Source: an uncultured Eudoraea sp. (GTDB lineage: Bacteria; Bacteroidota; Bacteroidia; Flavobacteriales; Flavobacteriaceae). From it: 64,000 nucleotides of DNA. The DNA lies in assembly GCF_947260015.1 (NCBI RefSeq), contig NZ_CAMYOM010000009.1, positions 1 through 64,000 on the forward strand, written 5' to 3'. Shown here one piece after another: positions 18,372-27,638 of this stretch. Below the pieces are notes generated by a model. The model saw only the letters and a program-made list of their open reading frames with translations. It made no database searches and was not told the origin of the DNA. Position 1 is the stretch's first letter. Each line of letters starts with the position of its first letter. The position numbers were made by a program, and so were the translations under genes.

Positions 18372-18587
18372 ATGGCGAAAGGTAAAAAGGAAGTTAAATA
18401 CTGGCTAAGTCTTACCGGAATAGCCGTTCAAATGGGTGTTATTATATATTTAGGAGCGAGGCTAGGTCAATGGCTCGATTTCAAGTATCAGAATGAAACA
18501 AACACTTATACCATAATTCTTACTTTATTTGCAGTTGCCATTTCGATGTATTTGGTAATACAGCAAACAAAAAAATTGAACTCCTGA
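18372..18587 (+). CDS. atpZ: AtpZ/AtpI family protein
   Basis: A 71-residue protein with two membrane helices (TGIAVQMGVIIYLGARLG, TIILTLFAVAISMYLVI) separated by the short WLDFKYQNETN loop, matching the AtpZ/AtpI family. AtpI-like proteins help assemble the c-ring or supply Mg2+ or Ca2+ to the ATP synthase. It is the first gene of the F-ATPase group and is followed one base later by the DUF6168 gene. Confidence 0.9.
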   Translation: MAKGKKEVKYWLSLTGIAVQMGVIIYLGARLGQWLDFKYQNETNTYTIILTLFAVAISMYLVIQQTKKLNS

Positions 18588-18588
18588 T

Positions 18589-18981
18589 TTGAATAAAAAA
18601 ATTATCATTTTTACGGGCTTACTGCTTGGGGCACTTTTGATTGTTGGCTCGCTTCACGCCGGATTCTTATTCGCTAGCAACCCGGATTTGGATTATCGTC
18701 TTCTGATCCTTGGCTATTTACTAAACTTTGCAATGGCTTTAGGGATATACTCCGTACTGCTTTATTTTTCTGAAAAGCAAAATAAGAATCTTGGATTTTT
18801 GTTCATGTTCGGAAGCACTTTAAAATTTGTTATCTACTTCCTGATTTTTGATCCAATTTTTATGTTGGATGGTAAGCTCACAAAAGTTGAATTTTTCGTT
18901 TTTTTTGTACCATATTTTAGTTGTCTGCTTATAGAGACTTTTGCACTTATCAAACTAATGAGGGAAATCGATCAGCAATAG
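18589..18981 (+). CDS. DUF6168 family membrane protein
   Basis: A 130-residue protein with four predicted membrane helices (IIIFTGLLLGALLIVG, LLILGYLLNFAMALGIYSVLLY, FMFGSTLKFVIYFLIF, FFVFFVPYFSCLLIETFALI). Its position between atpZ and atpB is conserved in Flavobacteriaceae, and its layout resembles AtpI. The start is a TTG one base after the atpZ stop, so translation is probably coupled. An assembly role for the ATP synthase is inferred only from context. Confidence 0.8.
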   Translation: MNKKIIIFTGLLLGALLIVGSLHAGFLFASNPDLDYRLLILGYLLNFAMALGIYSVLLYFSEKQNKNLGFLFMFGSTLKFVIYFLIFDPIFMLDGKLTKVEFFVFFVPYFSCLLIETFALIKLMREIDQQ

Positions 18982-19050
18982 AATCGCTATCACCTGTTTT
19001 CAGGGAAAAAATTAAATTCTAAATGCTTTTTTCTTTTTAAGAGAATAGCT

Positions 19051-19058
19051 TACATTTG
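19051..19058 (+). promoter_or_regulatory. Putative -7 box before atpB
   Basis: TACATTTG fits the Bacteroidota -7 consensus TANNTTTG. It lies 32 bases before the atpB start; the expected TTG at -33 is replaced by a T-run (about 19028-19035), so only half of the promoter is convincing. It would give the ATP synthase genes a start independent of sprE and atpZ. Confidence 0.45.
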
Positions 19059-19090
19059 CACGGATTTTTAGAGCCCATTTTATAAGTGAT

Positions 19091-20203
19091 ATGCGAAATC
19101 CTATTTTGGTAAAATTCTTTCTGGTCTTCACGATATTCTTCAGTGTGACAATATTTGCAAAGGAATCTGAGCTAAGTAGCGAAGAATCCAAAACCGACCT
19201 AAAAACGGAAATAGACGAGTATATACAACACCACCTTAAGGATTCTCATGATTTCTCTTTGTTTTCTTATACTGATGCTGATGGGGCAGTACATCACATA
19301 GGCTTTCCATTACCAATTATTCTATGGGATGATGGATTAGTGGTTTTTTCATCTTCAAGGTTCCATCATGGTGAAGAGGTAGCCACCTCGGGAAATAATC
19401 ATTACAAATTATATCACGGTAAAATTTATAAAACAGACGCAGCCGGAATTATAAATTATGATGCCGACCACCATGCTTCCAATATAAAACCATTAGATTT
19501 TTCGATAACTAAAAGTGTCATGATGATACTAATTACTGGCTTTTTAATGCTTCTTTTATTTGGAGGTTTAGCCAAATCGTATTCTAAAAATGGAGGAATA
19601 GCCAAAGGAGTGGGAAGGTTTTTTGAACCGATAATTTTATACATACGGGACGATATTGCAATTGCGACAATAGGAGAAAAAAAGTATCAGAAATATATGC
19701 CTTTTCTACTTACAATTTTCTTCTTTATTTGGTTTCTGAATATGTTTGGGCTCACCCCCTTCGGAGTAAATGTAACTGGCAATATTGCCATAACAACTGC
19801 ATTGGCAGTTCTTACTTTTTTAATTACCAATTTGACAGGGACAAAGACCTACTGGAAACACTTATTTGATCCATTAGGGGATTCTATGCCATGGTATGCC
19901 AAAATTCCTTTATATATTATATTAATTCCTATTGAAGTTTTAGGAATATTTATAAAACCATTTTCATTATTAATACGTCTTTATGCCAACATGCAGGCTG
20001 GACATATTGTTATTATGAGCTTAATTGGACTAATGTTCCTTTTTAAAAATTGGATTGGTAGTTCGCTGTCTTTTGGACTTGCATTTGCCATTTCATTAAT
20101 TGAAATTCTGGTGGCCTTATTGCAGGCTTATATTTTTACAATGTTGTCGGCATTGTATTTTGGTTTTGCTTCTGAGGAACATGAACATGCAGAGGCACAT
20201 TAA
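19091..20203 (+). CDS. atpB: ATP synthase F0 subunit a
   Basis: Subunit a forms the proton half-channels next to the c-ring. The protein is long (370 residues): a signal-like segment at the N-terminus (ILVKFFLVFTIFFSVTIFA) leads into an extra domain of about 110 residues, rich in His (HHLKDSHD, VHHIGF, FHHGEE, DHHASN), before the usual membrane domain. The essential arginine is in FSLLIRLYANMQAGHIV, and the C-terminal SLIEILVALLQAYIFTMLSALYF contains the channel residues. The extended N-terminus is common in Bacteroidota. The C-terminus is again His-rich (EEHEHAEAH). Confidence 0.96.
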   Translation: MRNPILVKFFLVFTIFFSVTIFAKESELSSEESKTDLKTEIDEYIQHHLKDSHDFSLFSYTDADGAVHHIGFPLPIILWDDGLVVFSSSRFHHGEEVATSGNNHYKLYHGKIYKTDAAGIINYDADHHASNIKPLDFSITKSVMMILITGFLMLLLFGGLAKSYSKNGGIAKGVGRFFEPIILYIRDDIAIATIGEKKYQKYMPFLLTIFFFIWFLNMFGLTPFGVNVTGNIAITTALAVLTFLITNLTGTKTYWKHLFDPLGDSMPWYAKIPLYIILIPIEVLGIFIKPFSLLIRLYANMQAGHIVIMSLIGLMFLFKNWIGSSLSFGLAFAISLIEILVALLQAYIFTMLSALYFGFASEEHEHAEAH

Positions 20204-20234
20204 TTTGAATGTTTAATTTTTAATTATATATACT

Positions 20235-20435
20235 ATGACAATTCCAAGAATTGTAGGTGCAGGACTAATTGTAATCGGTGTAGGAGTGGGTATCGGAAGA
20301 ATCGGTGGCCAGGCTATGGAAGCGATTGCACGTCAACCTGAAGCCTACGGAAAAATTCAAACCGCGATGCTTATTGTTGCAGCGCTTATTGAAGGTATTG
20401 GTTTTGCTGCACTTTTTGCAACTGCAGAAAACTAG
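20235..20435 (+). CDS. atpE: ATP synthase F0 subunit c
   Basis: A 66-residue two-helix proteolipid. The first helix ends in the R-Q-P polar loop (EAIARQPEAYGK), and the second carries the ion-binding glutamate at position 53 (ALIEGIGFAALF). The residues after the glutamate are G-I-G, not the S/T pair typical of sodium-binding rings, so protons are the likely ion. It is followed seven bases after its stop codon by a perfect 16-bp hairpin, then atpF. Confidence 0.97.
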   Translation: MTIPRIVGAGLIVIGVGVGIGRIGGQAMEAIARQPEAYGKIQTAMLIVAALIEGIGFAALFATAEN

Positions 20436-20441
20436 AAAAAT

Positions 20442-20478
20442 AACCAATGGTAGTAACGGTTGGTTACTACCATTGGTT
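20442..20478 (+). repeat. Perfect 16-bp inverted repeat between atpE and atpF
   Basis: AACCAATGGTAGTAAC (20442-20457) pairs without mismatch with GTTACTACCATTGGTT (20463-20478) over the loop GGTTG. No T-run follows, so it is not a standard terminator. It ends three bases before the only available atpF start (TTG 20482), whose frame is closed by TAA at 20479-20481. It may stabilise atpE mRNA and hold back atpF translation, favouring the high c:b ratio. An assembly fold-back artefact is the alternative. Confidence 0.85.
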
Positions 20479-20481
20479 TAA

Positions 20482-20949
20482 TTGTTCTTTTGGCAAACTT
20501 TGCTGTTTGTGGCCTTGGTACTTTTATTGTGGAAATATGCATGGAATCCAATTCTGAATGCAGTAAATGATCGCGAAGAGGGAATTAAAAATGCACTGGC
20601 TGCTGCGGAAGAAGCTAAAAAGGAAATGCAGAATTTAACTGCGGATAATGAAAAATTATTAAAGCAAGCCAGGGCAGAACGCGAAACCCTCTTAAAAGAA
20701 GCAAGGGAAATAAGAGACAAAATTGTCACTGATGCTAAAGAAATGGCTCAGGCGGAAGGGAATAAATTAATAAAACAGGCACAATCCACTATTGAAAGTG
20801 AGAAGAAAGCTGCCGTAGCAGATATAAAAAACCAGGTAGCCGAACTCTCAGTTGAAATTGCAGAAAAAGTTATTAAAGAGCAATTGTCCAATAAAGAAAA
20901 ACAGTTGAAACTGGTTGATGACATGCTTGGTGATATTAAATTGAATTAA
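20482..20949 (+). CDS. atpF: ATP synthase F0 subunit b, shortened N-terminus
   Basis: Subunit b is the stator stalk that links F0 to F1. The protein has one N-terminal membrane helix (FFWQTLLFVALVLLLWKYAW) and a long charged coiled coil (about residues 30-150). Flavobacterial homologues normally have about 10 residues before the LFFWQT motif; here the frame is closed by TAA directly before TTG at 20482, so translation must begin at that TTG, giving 155 residues instead of about 165. The missing part should be only a short periplasmic tip, so the subunit may still work. The hairpin upstream leaves no room for a normal ribosome site. Confidence 0.9.
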   Translation: MFFWQTLLFVALVLLLWKYAWNPILNAVNDREEGIKNALAAAEEAKKEMQNLTADNEKLLKQARAERETLLKEAREIRDKIVTDAKEMAQAEGNKLIKQAQSTIESEKKAAVADIKNQVAELSVEIAEKVIKEQLSNKEKQLKLVDDMLGDIKLN

Positions 20950-20958
20950 GAAGTTATA

Positions 20959-21498
20959 ATGAGCGAATCAAGAGCAGCCCTACGTTACGCAAAAGCAACT
21001 TTAAACCTTGCAATTGAGCAAAAAATTACGGACTCAGTTGATGAGGATATGCGTTCTATAGTGCAAACCATTTCTGATAGCGACGAACTAAAAGAAATGC
21101 TCCAAAGCCCAATTCTTGAAGGCTCATCAAAAAATGAAGTTTTAAAAGCGATTTTTAAAAATGTCAATGATTTAACCAGGGAGCTCTTTTCATTACTTGT
21201 CTCTAAAAAACGGATAGCCTTATTAAATGAAGTTTCCAAAAAATATATTACGCTTAATGATAATTTAAAGGGAGAGAATGTGGCTTTAGTTACTACCGCG
21301 GTTCCTTTAACACCATCTTTGGAAAAGAAGATTCTTTCACAAGTTGAGAAAATAACGAGTAATAAGGTCACCTTGGAGAATACAATAGATACAAGCATAA
21401 TAGGAGGTTTTATATTGCGCATTGGGGATTTACAGTACAATGCGAGCATCTCCAATAAATTGAATAATTTAAAAAGAGAATTTACAAGTAGTATTTAA
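20959..21498 (+). CDS. atpH: ATP synthase F1 subunit delta
   Basis: A 179-residue OSCP/delta subunit. It starts SRAALRYAKATLNLA, has the helical N-terminal domain that binds alpha subunits, and ends with the conserved signature IDTSIIGGFILRIGDLQYNAS. It joins the stator (subunit b) to the F1 head. It lies nine bases after atpF and 60 bases before atpA, in the usual order. Confidence 0.96.
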   Translation: MSESRAALRYAKATLNLAIEQKITDSVDEDMRSIVQTISDSDELKEMLQSPILEGSSKNEVLKAIFKNVNDLTRELFSLLVSKKRIALLNEVSKKYITLNDNLKGENVALVTTAVPLTPSLEKKILSQVEKITSNKVTLENTIDTSIIGGFILRIGDLQYNASISNKLNNLKREFTSSI

Positions 21499-21558
21499 AT
21501 ATAAATTACGAATGTAAAAGGAGTTAATTCCTTTTTATCATCTTAGATCTGAAATAAA

Positions 21559-23139
21559 ATGGCAGGAGTAAAAGCCGCAGAAGTATCTGCAATCTTAAAA
21601 AAACAATTATCTGGATTTGAAGCCAAAGCTTCATTGGATGAGATAGGTACCGTATTACAAATTGGTGATGGAATAGCCAGGGTATATGGCCTGTCTAATG
21701 CTGAATATGGTGAATTAGTTGAATTTGAAGGTGGTTTGGAAGGGATTGTTCTGAATCTTGAAGAAGATAATGTTGGAGTTGTACTTTTGGCACCCTCAAG
21801 AGAAATTAAGGAAGGCGATGTCGTAAAACGTACACAGCGTATTGCTTCAATAAAAGTAGGAGAAGGTATTGTAGGCCGCGTGGTAAATACTCTTGGCAAT
21901 CCTATAGATGGAAAAGGAGCCATTTCCGGAGAACTTTATGAAATGCCGCTGGAACGAAAAGCTCCCGGAGTAATTTTTCGGCAACCAGTTTATGAGCCAT
22001 TACAGACTGGTATTAAAGCGGTAGATGCCATGATACCTGTAGGAAGAGGTCAGCGGGAATTGGTTATTGGTGACCGACAAACAGGTAAAACAACTGTTTG
22101 TATAGATACAATAATAAATCAGAAGGAATTTTATGACGCAGGAGAACCTGTCTACTGCATATATGTAGCAATTGGCCAAAAAGCTTCAAACGTTGCGGTT
22201 ATAGCAAAAACGTTGGAAGATAAAGGTGATTTAGCTTATACAACAATTGTTGCAGCTAATGCTTCTGAACCTGCTCCAATGCAGGTTTACGCACCCTTTG
22301 CGGGTGCAGCTATAGGCGAATATTTTAGAGATACAGGTCGTCCTGCATTAATCATTTATGATGATCTTTCTAAACAAGCAGTAGCATATCGCGAAGTATC
22401 TCTTTTGTTAAGAAGGCCTCCGGGGCGTGAAGCTTATCCGGGCGATGTTTTCTATTTACATTCAAGATTATTAGAGCGAGCTGCGAAAGTTATAGATGTT
22501 GATTCTATAGCGCAGAATATGAATGATTTGCCTGAGGTTTTAAAGCCTATGGCGAAAGGTGGAGGATCTTTGACGGCCTTACCAATTATTGAAACTCAGG
22601 CAGGTGATGTATCTGCATATATTCCTACCAATGTTATTTCCATAACAGACGGGCAAATATTTCTGGAGCAGGATTTGTTTAATCAAGGGGTGCGCCCGGC
22701 GATTAATGTGGGAATATCTGTATCCCGTGTTGGGGGGAATGCTCAGATTAAGTCTATGAAGAAAGTAGCAGGGACATTAAAATTGGATCAGGCGCAATTC
22801 CGGGAATTGGAAGCATTTTCAAAATTTGGATCTGACCTGGATGCAGCTACTTTGAATGTAATTGAAAAGGGCAGGCGTAATGTGGAAATTTTAAAGCAGG
22901 CTCAAGCTGACCCTTTTACAGTTGAAGATCAGGTTGCTATTATATATGCCGGCTCTAAAAACTTATTAAAAGATGTTCCGGTTAACAAAGTGAAGGAGTT
23001 TGAAAAAGATTATATAGAATTTCTAAATGCTAAGCACAGAGATGTATTGGATACTTTGAAAGCCGGTAAATTAACCGATGAAGTAATAGATACCTTAACT
23101 GCTGTATGTAAAGATCTGGCAGGTAAATATCAAGGCTAA
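21559..23139 (+). CDS. atpA: ATP synthase F1 subunit alpha
   Basis: A 526-residue alpha subunit, full length. The non-catalytic nucleotide site has Walker [10 protein letters not shown] (171-179) and the [10 protein letters not shown] Walker B region. The family signature [14 protein letters not shown] contains the arginine that completes the catalytic site of the neighbouring beta subunit. The beta and epsilon genes (atpD, atpC) do not follow; in Bacteroidota they are normally elsewhere on the chromosome. Confidence 0.98.
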   Translation: MAGVKAAEVSAILKKQLSGFEAKASLDEIGTVLQIGDGIARVYGLSNAEYGELVEFEGGLEGIVLNLEEDNVGVVLLAPSREIKEGDVVKRTQRIASIKVGEGIVGRVVNTLGNPIDGKGAISGELYEMPLERKAPGVIFRQPVYEPLQTGIKAVDAMIPVGRGQRELVIGDRQTGKTTVCIDTIINQKEFYDAGEPVYCIYVAIGQKASNVAVIAKTLEDKGDLAYTTIVAANASEPAPMQVYAPFAGAAIGEYFRDTGRPALIIYDDLSKQAVAYREVSLLLRRPPGREAYPGDVFYLHSRLLERAAKVIDVDSIAQNMNDLPEVLKPMAKGGGSLTALPIIETQAGDVSAYIPTNVISITDGQIFLEQDLFNQGVRPAINVGISVSRVGGNAQIKSMKKVAGTLKLDQAQFRELEAFSKFGSDLDAATLNVIEKGRRNVEILKQAQADPFTVEDQVAIIYAGSKNLLKDVPVNKVKEFEKDYIEFLNAKHRDVLDTLKAGKLTDEVIDTLTAVCKDLAGKYQG

Positions 23140-23162
23140 TCTCTGAATTCACAATTTAAGAA

Positions 23163-24023
23163 ATGGCAAATTTAAAGGAAATACGAAATAGAATAGTATC
23201 GGTATCCTCTACTATGCAGATAACTAGCGCCATGAAAATGGTGTCTGCTGCTAAGCTAAAAAAAGCTCAGGATGCCATTACCGCAATGCGTCCTTATGCC
23301 AATAAGCTTTCAGAATTGTTGCAAAATTTTAGTGGAAGTATAGACAGTGAAACGGGGAGTAAATATACAGACAACAGAGAATTGAATAACGTTCTGATTG
23401 TAGCAATTACATCCAACAGAGGACTGTGTGGAGCATTTAATTCCAATATAATTAAACACTGCCTGTCATTGCAGCAAGACCATTACGAGGGTCAGAAAGT
23501 TGATTTTATGACTATAGGAAAGAAGGCGCACGACCTTATTGGAAAAAGGCATAATGTTGTTTCCGACCATAGCAAAATCTATGATGTTCTTACATTTGAT
23601 AATGCAGCAGAAATTGCAGAAGAATTAATGCAATTATATACTGATGAGTCCTATGACAAAATTGAAATCGTATATAATAAATTCAAAAATGCAGCTACAC
23701 AAATAGTCACTACGGAGCAATTCCTGCCAATTGAGCCAATGGAGCAGGAGTCAAATACCTCTGCCGACTATATCTTTGAGCCTACAAAATCAGCTATAGT
23801 AGAACAACTTATTCCTAAGTCGTTAAAAACACAATTGTTCAAGGCAATAAGAGATTCATTTGCAAGTGAACATGGAGCCAGGATGACCGCAATGCATAAG
23901 GCCACTGATAATGCTACTGAACTAAGAGATCAGTTAAAACTGACTTATAATCAGGCTCGTCAGGCGGCTATTACCAGTGAAATCCTTGAAATAGTAGGTG
24001 GAGCGGAGGCATTGAACAATTAA
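23163..24023 (+). CDS. atpG: ATP synthase F1 subunit gamma
   Basis: A 286-residue gamma subunit, the rotating central shaft. The N-terminal helix (LKEIRNRIVSVSSTMQITSAMKMVSAAKL) and the C-terminal signature (ASEHGARMTAMHKATDNA..LTYNQARQAAITSEILEIVGGAEAL) are both in place, given here in parts. It is the last gene of the cluster; a strong terminator follows 37 bases after its stop codon. Confidence 0.98.
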   Translation: MANLKEIRNRIVSVSSTMQITSAMKMVSAAKLKKAQDAITAMRPYANKLSELLQNFSGSIDSETGSKYTDNRELNNVLIVAITSNRGLCGAFNSNIIKHCLSLQQDHYEGQKVDFMTIGKKAHDLIGKRHNVVSDHSKIYDVLTFDNAAEIAEELMQLYTDESYDKIEIVYNKFKNAATQIVTTEQFLPIEPMEQESNTSADYIFEPTKSAIVEQLIPKSLKTQLFKAIRDSFASEHGARMTAMHKATDNATELRDQLKLTYNQARQAAITSEILEIVGGAEALNN

Positions 24024-24060
24024 CTATTTTTTAGTTTGAATTAATTGAATAAACAATAAT

Positions 24061-24086
24061 AATCCCGCTAGTGGCGGGATTTTTTA
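24061..24086 (+). terminator. Rho-independent terminator after atpG
   Basis: AATCCCGC (24061-24068) pairs with GCGGGATT (24074-24081) over the loop TAGTG, followed by six T residues. It closes the sprE-atp gene string. The same stem recurs after the penicillin-binding protein gene at 44588. Confidence 0.9.
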
Positions 24087-24122
24087 TTGGCAGGATTTTC
24101 ATAGATGCTTACCTAACTTTTT

Positions 24123-24151
24123 TTGGCACCAAATTTGGTTTTATATCTTTA
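24123..24151 (+). promoter_or_regulatory. Bacteroidota-type promoter for the 24176 lipoprotein
   Basis: TTG (24123-24125) is separated by 18 bases from TATCTTTA (24144-24151), one base off the TANNTTTG consensus. Transcription would start near 24157, about 20 bases before the ATG. It lies just after the atpG terminator. Confidence 0.55.
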
Positions 24152-24175
24152 CGAAAGCATAAATAAAAGAGAATT

Positions 24176-24691
24176 ATGAAAAATACATCTATATTAATAC
24201 TTACTGTTTTTAGCCTTTACGGATGCTCCTCCCAAAAGAAATTAACAACGGCACCACCTTTCAGCATAAATAATCCTTCATGTCAGCAATATGTTGGTGG
24301 CAGGGAAGAAAGTGGCACGGGTTTTATACTGCAATTACCCGTTGATGTAGGGACTGGTAATGAAATAAAATTTTTAGAAGTCTTTTTCAGGGGACATGTA
24401 TTAGAATCAGAGATAAAAGAGGAAGGAGAAAACCTGTGGATTATCTGCAATTATAAATACACTGGAGAGGATAAAAAACCAGATATTATAATGCATTCAG
24501 ATCCTAAAGAGGAAGTAGGAAATCAACCTCCTGGTTCTATAAACAGGGAAAATGCTGATTTTCCATTTGATTTGGACAAAGATGAAGCGGTTGTTAGTTA
24601 TAAAATTATCACTGAAGATCCGCATAATAGTAAAGTAGCCTATTTCAAAATCACGGGAATAAAGGAGAAACCTTCGCTTATATATCAGTAA
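24176..24691 (+). CDS. Hypothetical lipoprotein
   Basis: A 171-residue protein with a lipoprotein signal (ILILTVFSLYGC, lipid Cys17) and a mature part that looks like a small beta-sandwich with two further cysteines (PSCQQY, WIICNY). I do not recognise the family. It is a single-gene unit, between a terminator and a new promoter. The acidic and proline-containing middle (DPKEEVGNQPPGS) is probably a loop. Confidence 0.7.
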   Translation: MKNTSILILTVFSLYGCSSQKKLTTAPPFSINNPSCQQYVGGREESGTGFILQLPVDVGTGNEIKFLEVFFRGHVLESEIKEEGENLWIICNYKYTGEDKKPDIIMHSDPKEEVGNQPPGSINRENADFPFDLDKDEAVVSYKIITEDPHNSKVAYFKITGIKEKPSLIYQ

Positions 24692-24707
24692 ACACCAAAC
24701 TACAGAC

Positions 24708-24738
24708 TTTGTTCCATGGGTTTAAATACCTAATTTTG
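24708..24738 (+). promoter_or_regulatory. Bacteroidota-type promoter for the flippase-dut operon
   Basis: TTTG (24708-24711) and TAATTTTG (24731-24738) are separated by 19 bases and match the -33/-7 consensus exactly. Transcription would begin near 24745, 13 bases before the TTG start codon of the flippase. This supports that start. Confidence 0.7.
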
Positions 24739-24757
24739 AGCCCAAATCTAAAAGCCA

Positions 24758-26242
24758 TTGAGTTTATTTAAAAAACTTTTTAAGCAAACATTCATTTATG
24801 GTTTGGCTACTGTGTTACCTCGCATGCTGTCCTTTATTTTGGTCCCTATATACACTGCAGTTATGCCACCGGGATCATATGGCGAGGTGACATTAATTTT
24901 TTCATGGTTTGCAATCTTTAATGTGATCCTGGCGTATGGAATGGAAACTGCCTTTTTTAGATTCTTCAATGGCGAAGATGATAAAAATAAAGTGGTTACC
25001 ACTTCATTGATTTCTTTGGGAGTTAGCACCTTATTATTTACGATTCTGGCCTTGTTGCTTCAAAACCAAATGGCTGAGTTGTTAAATATAGAACAGCTAT
25101 ATATTAAGTATGTCGTATTTATTCTGGCCCTGGATGCGCTGGCGATCATCCCTTTTGCATGGCTTCGGGCAAATGAAAGACCCATGCGTTATGCGATGGT
25201 GAAAACGGTGAATGTGGCTGTGAATTTGGGTTTGAATATCTTTTTCCTCCTTTTGCTTCCAGGTCTCGCTAATGCGAATCCGGAAAGCTTATTGAATGCC
25301 ATATATATACCTGATTTTGAAATATCATATATTTTAATTTCCAATTTAATAGCTAGCGGAATTACCTTATTAATGATAGGCGGCCTATATGTCAAAAGAA
25401 CTTATTCTTTTGACAAGACCTTATGGCTTAAGATGATCAAATATGGCATGCCGGTAATGATTGCGGGAATAGCTTTTACAATAAATGAAGTTTTTGATAG
25501 AATTTTACTTGTTGATTTATTACCACAAGATATTGCCAAAAGCGAAATGGGCAAATATTCTGCTTGTTATAAACTAGCACTTTTTATGACTCTTTTTGCC
25601 ACGGCCTTTCGTCTTGGGATAGAACCTTTTTTCTTTAGTCATTCCTCTTCCGTACATCCTCAGCGTGCCTATGCCCAGATTACAAATTATTTTGTTGTCC
25701 TGGGAAGTGTAATATTATTAACGGTTGTGGTATATGCAGATGTTTTAAAAATCATTTTTATTCAGAACCAGGCATATTGGGAGGCAATGCCAATAGTACC
25801 GGTGATTGTACTAGCGAGCTTTTGTCTCGGGATTTACCACAATCTTTCAGTTTGGTATAAAGTTACAGACAGAACGCAATATGGTGCTTATATTTCCATT
25901 GTAGGGGCATTAATTACAATTGTCATTAATTATTTATTTATCCCGGTCTGGGGATATTATGCTTCTGCATTTGCTACCCTGGCGGCCTACGGGAGTATGA
26001 TGCTAATCTCTTATTTCTTTGGTAGAAAGCACTATCCCATTCCGTACAATTTTAGAAAAATATCTTTTTACTTAGGGTTATCCATCCTTTTTGCAACGCT
26101 TTCTTTTTATGTGTTTAACAGAAATTTGATAATAGGGAGTGCCTTGCTTTTAGTATTTTTAATCCTGCTCTACAAAATGGAAAATGTAACGCTTAAAAGA
26201 ATATTTTTAGGTGTTATAAAAGATAAAAATAATAACGGATAA
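24758..26242 (+). CDS. Polysaccharide flippase (Wzx-like, MOP superfamily)
   Basis: A 494-residue membrane protein with about 14 hydrophobic helices. The start [25 protein letters not shown] and the motif [15 protein letters not shown] are typical of the oligosaccharide flippase family in Bacteroidota. Such proteins move lipid-linked sugars across the inner membrane. The start codon is TTG, supported by the promoter just upstream. It precedes dut by one base. The gene lies far from the capsule cluster at the left end, so its substrate may be different. Confidence 0.88.
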   Translation: MSLFKKLFKQTFIYGLATVLPRMLSFILVPIYTAVMPPGSYGEVTLIFSWFAIFNVILAYGMETAFFRFFNGEDDKNKVVTTSLISLGVSTLLFTILALLLQNQMAELLNIEQLYIKYVVFILALDALAIIPFAWLRANERPMRYAMVKTVNVAVNLGLNIFFLLLLPGLANANPESLLNAIYIPDFEISYILISNLIASGITLLMIGGLYVKRTYSFDKTLWLKMIKYGMPVMIAGIAFTINEVFDRILLVDLLPQDIAKSEMGKYSACYKLALFMTLFATAFRLGIEPFFFSHSSSVHPQRAYAQITNYFVVLGSVILLTVVVYADVLKIIFIQNQAYWEAMPIVPVIVLASFCLGIYHNLSVWYKVTDRTQYGAYISIVGALITIVINYLFIPVWGYYASAFATLAAYGSMMLISYFFGRKHYPIPYNFRKISFYLGLSILFATLSFYVFNRNLIIGSALLLVFLILLYKMENVTLKRIFLGVIKDKNNNG

Positions 26243-26243
26243 T

Positions 26244-26678
26244 ATGAAAGTAAAAATTATCAATAAGTCGGATCACTCTATCCCAGAATATGAAACACCA
26301 GCTTCGGCCGGTATGGATCTCCGGGCCAATATATCTGAATCAATTACGTTACAACCACTAGAAAGGGCTGTAGTTAAAACCGGGTTATTTTTGGAAATTC
26401 CTGTCGGATATGAAGCACAGGTAAGACCGCGAAGTGGTTTGGCGGCTAAGAAAGGAATAACGGTGCTTAATGCACCAGGAACAGTAGATGCAGATTACAG
26501 AGGAGAAATTGGCGTGATTCTTGTGAATTTATCCAAAGAAGAATTTACTATTATCAGTGGGGAACGCATAGCGCAATTAGTGATCTCAGCACATGAACGA
26601 GCTGAATGGGTTGAAACAGAAAATTTAACTGAAACTTCCAGGGGAGAAGGTGGTTTTGGAAGTACAGGAATAAAATAA
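26244..26678 (+). CDS. dut: dUTP diphosphatase
   Basis: Dut hydrolyses dUTP to dUMP and pyrophosphate, keeping uracil out of DNA and feeding dTMP synthesis. All five motifs of the trimeric family are present in 144 residues: AGMDLRA (22-28), [11 protein letters not shown] (61-71), [11 protein letters not shown] (79-89), ERIAQLVI (107-114) and the flexible [10 protein letters not shown] (133-142). It starts one base after the flippase stop, within an operon. Confidence 0.98.
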   Translation: MKVKIINKSDHSIPEYETPASAGMDLRANISESITLQPLERAVVKTGLFLEIPVGYEAQVRPRSGLAAKKGITVLNAPGTVDADYRGEIGVILVNLSKEEFTIISGERIAQLVISAHERAEWVETENLTETSRGEGGFGSTGIK

Positions 26679-26716
26679 AAATCCTTTATGGTTTTGGATT
26701 TAAGTAGTCTGATTAT

Positions 26717-27634
26717 ATGAAATTTAGGCTTAAATGGAGTATTTATATTTTGGGGATATTTATTTTCTCTCAGCTAATCTATGCCCAGGAAGAAGAAAGC
26801 GCTGAAGTATTTTTGGAAGATTATACAGACGAATTTCAAGAGACATTCTTTGAAGCATTAAAACAAAAAGGGATTGAGAATTATGATAAGGCTATTAACC
26901 TTTTTCTCAAATGTAAAAGGTTGGATAGCACATTCAATGTTGTTGACTTTGAACTGGCCAAATCTTATTTAGCAAATAAGCAATATGTAGTAGCTCAGCA
27001 ATACGGGATAGAAGCATTAAATTCAGAACCAGAGAACTATTGGTATTTAAATGTGGTAGTGGAGATTTTGCAAAAACAGGGTAACTCGATGGAGATGATT
27101 AAAGAGCAAATTTCTTATGATAATAGTAAGCTTATAGAAAATCTGGCATTGATTTATTTCCAAAAAAAGAATTATCAGAAGTCTTTAAATATCTTGAAAG
27201 ACATGAAAGACTCTTCTTTTAAAGAATTACTTTCACTTAGGATTAAAGATTCTTTGGATCTGCCCAAGAATGTTGATGAAATAAAGGAAGCGCCTCCTGC
27301 CCAAAATACGGATCTGAACCCTCTTTTGAAGTATAAGGAGGAAATAGCAGAATTAATACGTATTAAGAATTATTCTTCCTTAGTTATCAAAGCAGATGAA
27401 GCATTGGAGGAATTTCCGTCTCAACCTTATTTTTATTTCGCAAAGGGGATGGGTCTAAATAGAAGTGGAAAACAGAAAGAAGCAACAGGTGAATTGGAAA
27501 CTGCTTTGGATTTTCTAATCGAAGATATTGAACTTGGTAATAATATATACAGAGAATTAGCCAAGGCGTATACATTTTTGGGAAACTCATCAAAGGCAAA
27601 TATGTATCTTAGTAAAATCAAATCTGGCTCCTGA
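26717..27634 (+). CDS. Secreted TPR-repeat protein
   Basis: A 305-residue protein with a signal peptide (LKWSIYILGIFIFSQLIYAQ) and tetratricopeptide-like repeats over most of its length (for example NYDKAINLFLKCKRLDSTFN and residues 60-100, 210-300). It should be periplasmic and act in protein-protein contacts. It sits between dut and a DUF4292 lipoprotein, an order kept in many Flavobacteriaceae. The partner is not known. Confidence 0.85.
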   Translation: MKFRLKWSIYILGIFIFSQLIYAQEEESAEVFLEDYTDEFQETFFEALKQKGIENYDKAINLFLKCKRLDSTFNVVDFELAKSYLANKQYVVAQQYGIEALNSEPENYWYLNVVVEILQKQGNSMEMIKEQISYDNSKLIENLALIYFQKKNYQKSLNILKDMKDSSFKELLSLRIKDSLDLPKNVDEIKEAPPAQNTDLNPLLKYKEEIAELIRIKNYSSLVIKADEALEEFPSQPYFYFAKGMGLNRSGKQKEATGELETALDFLIEDIELGNNIYRELAKAYTFLGNSSKANMYLSKIKSGS

Positions 27635-27638
27635 TCGA

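Noticed and set aside
20985-21455. Long 156-codon frame antisense to atpH.
   Set aside because: It mirrors the codon pattern of atpH and has no homology-like features.
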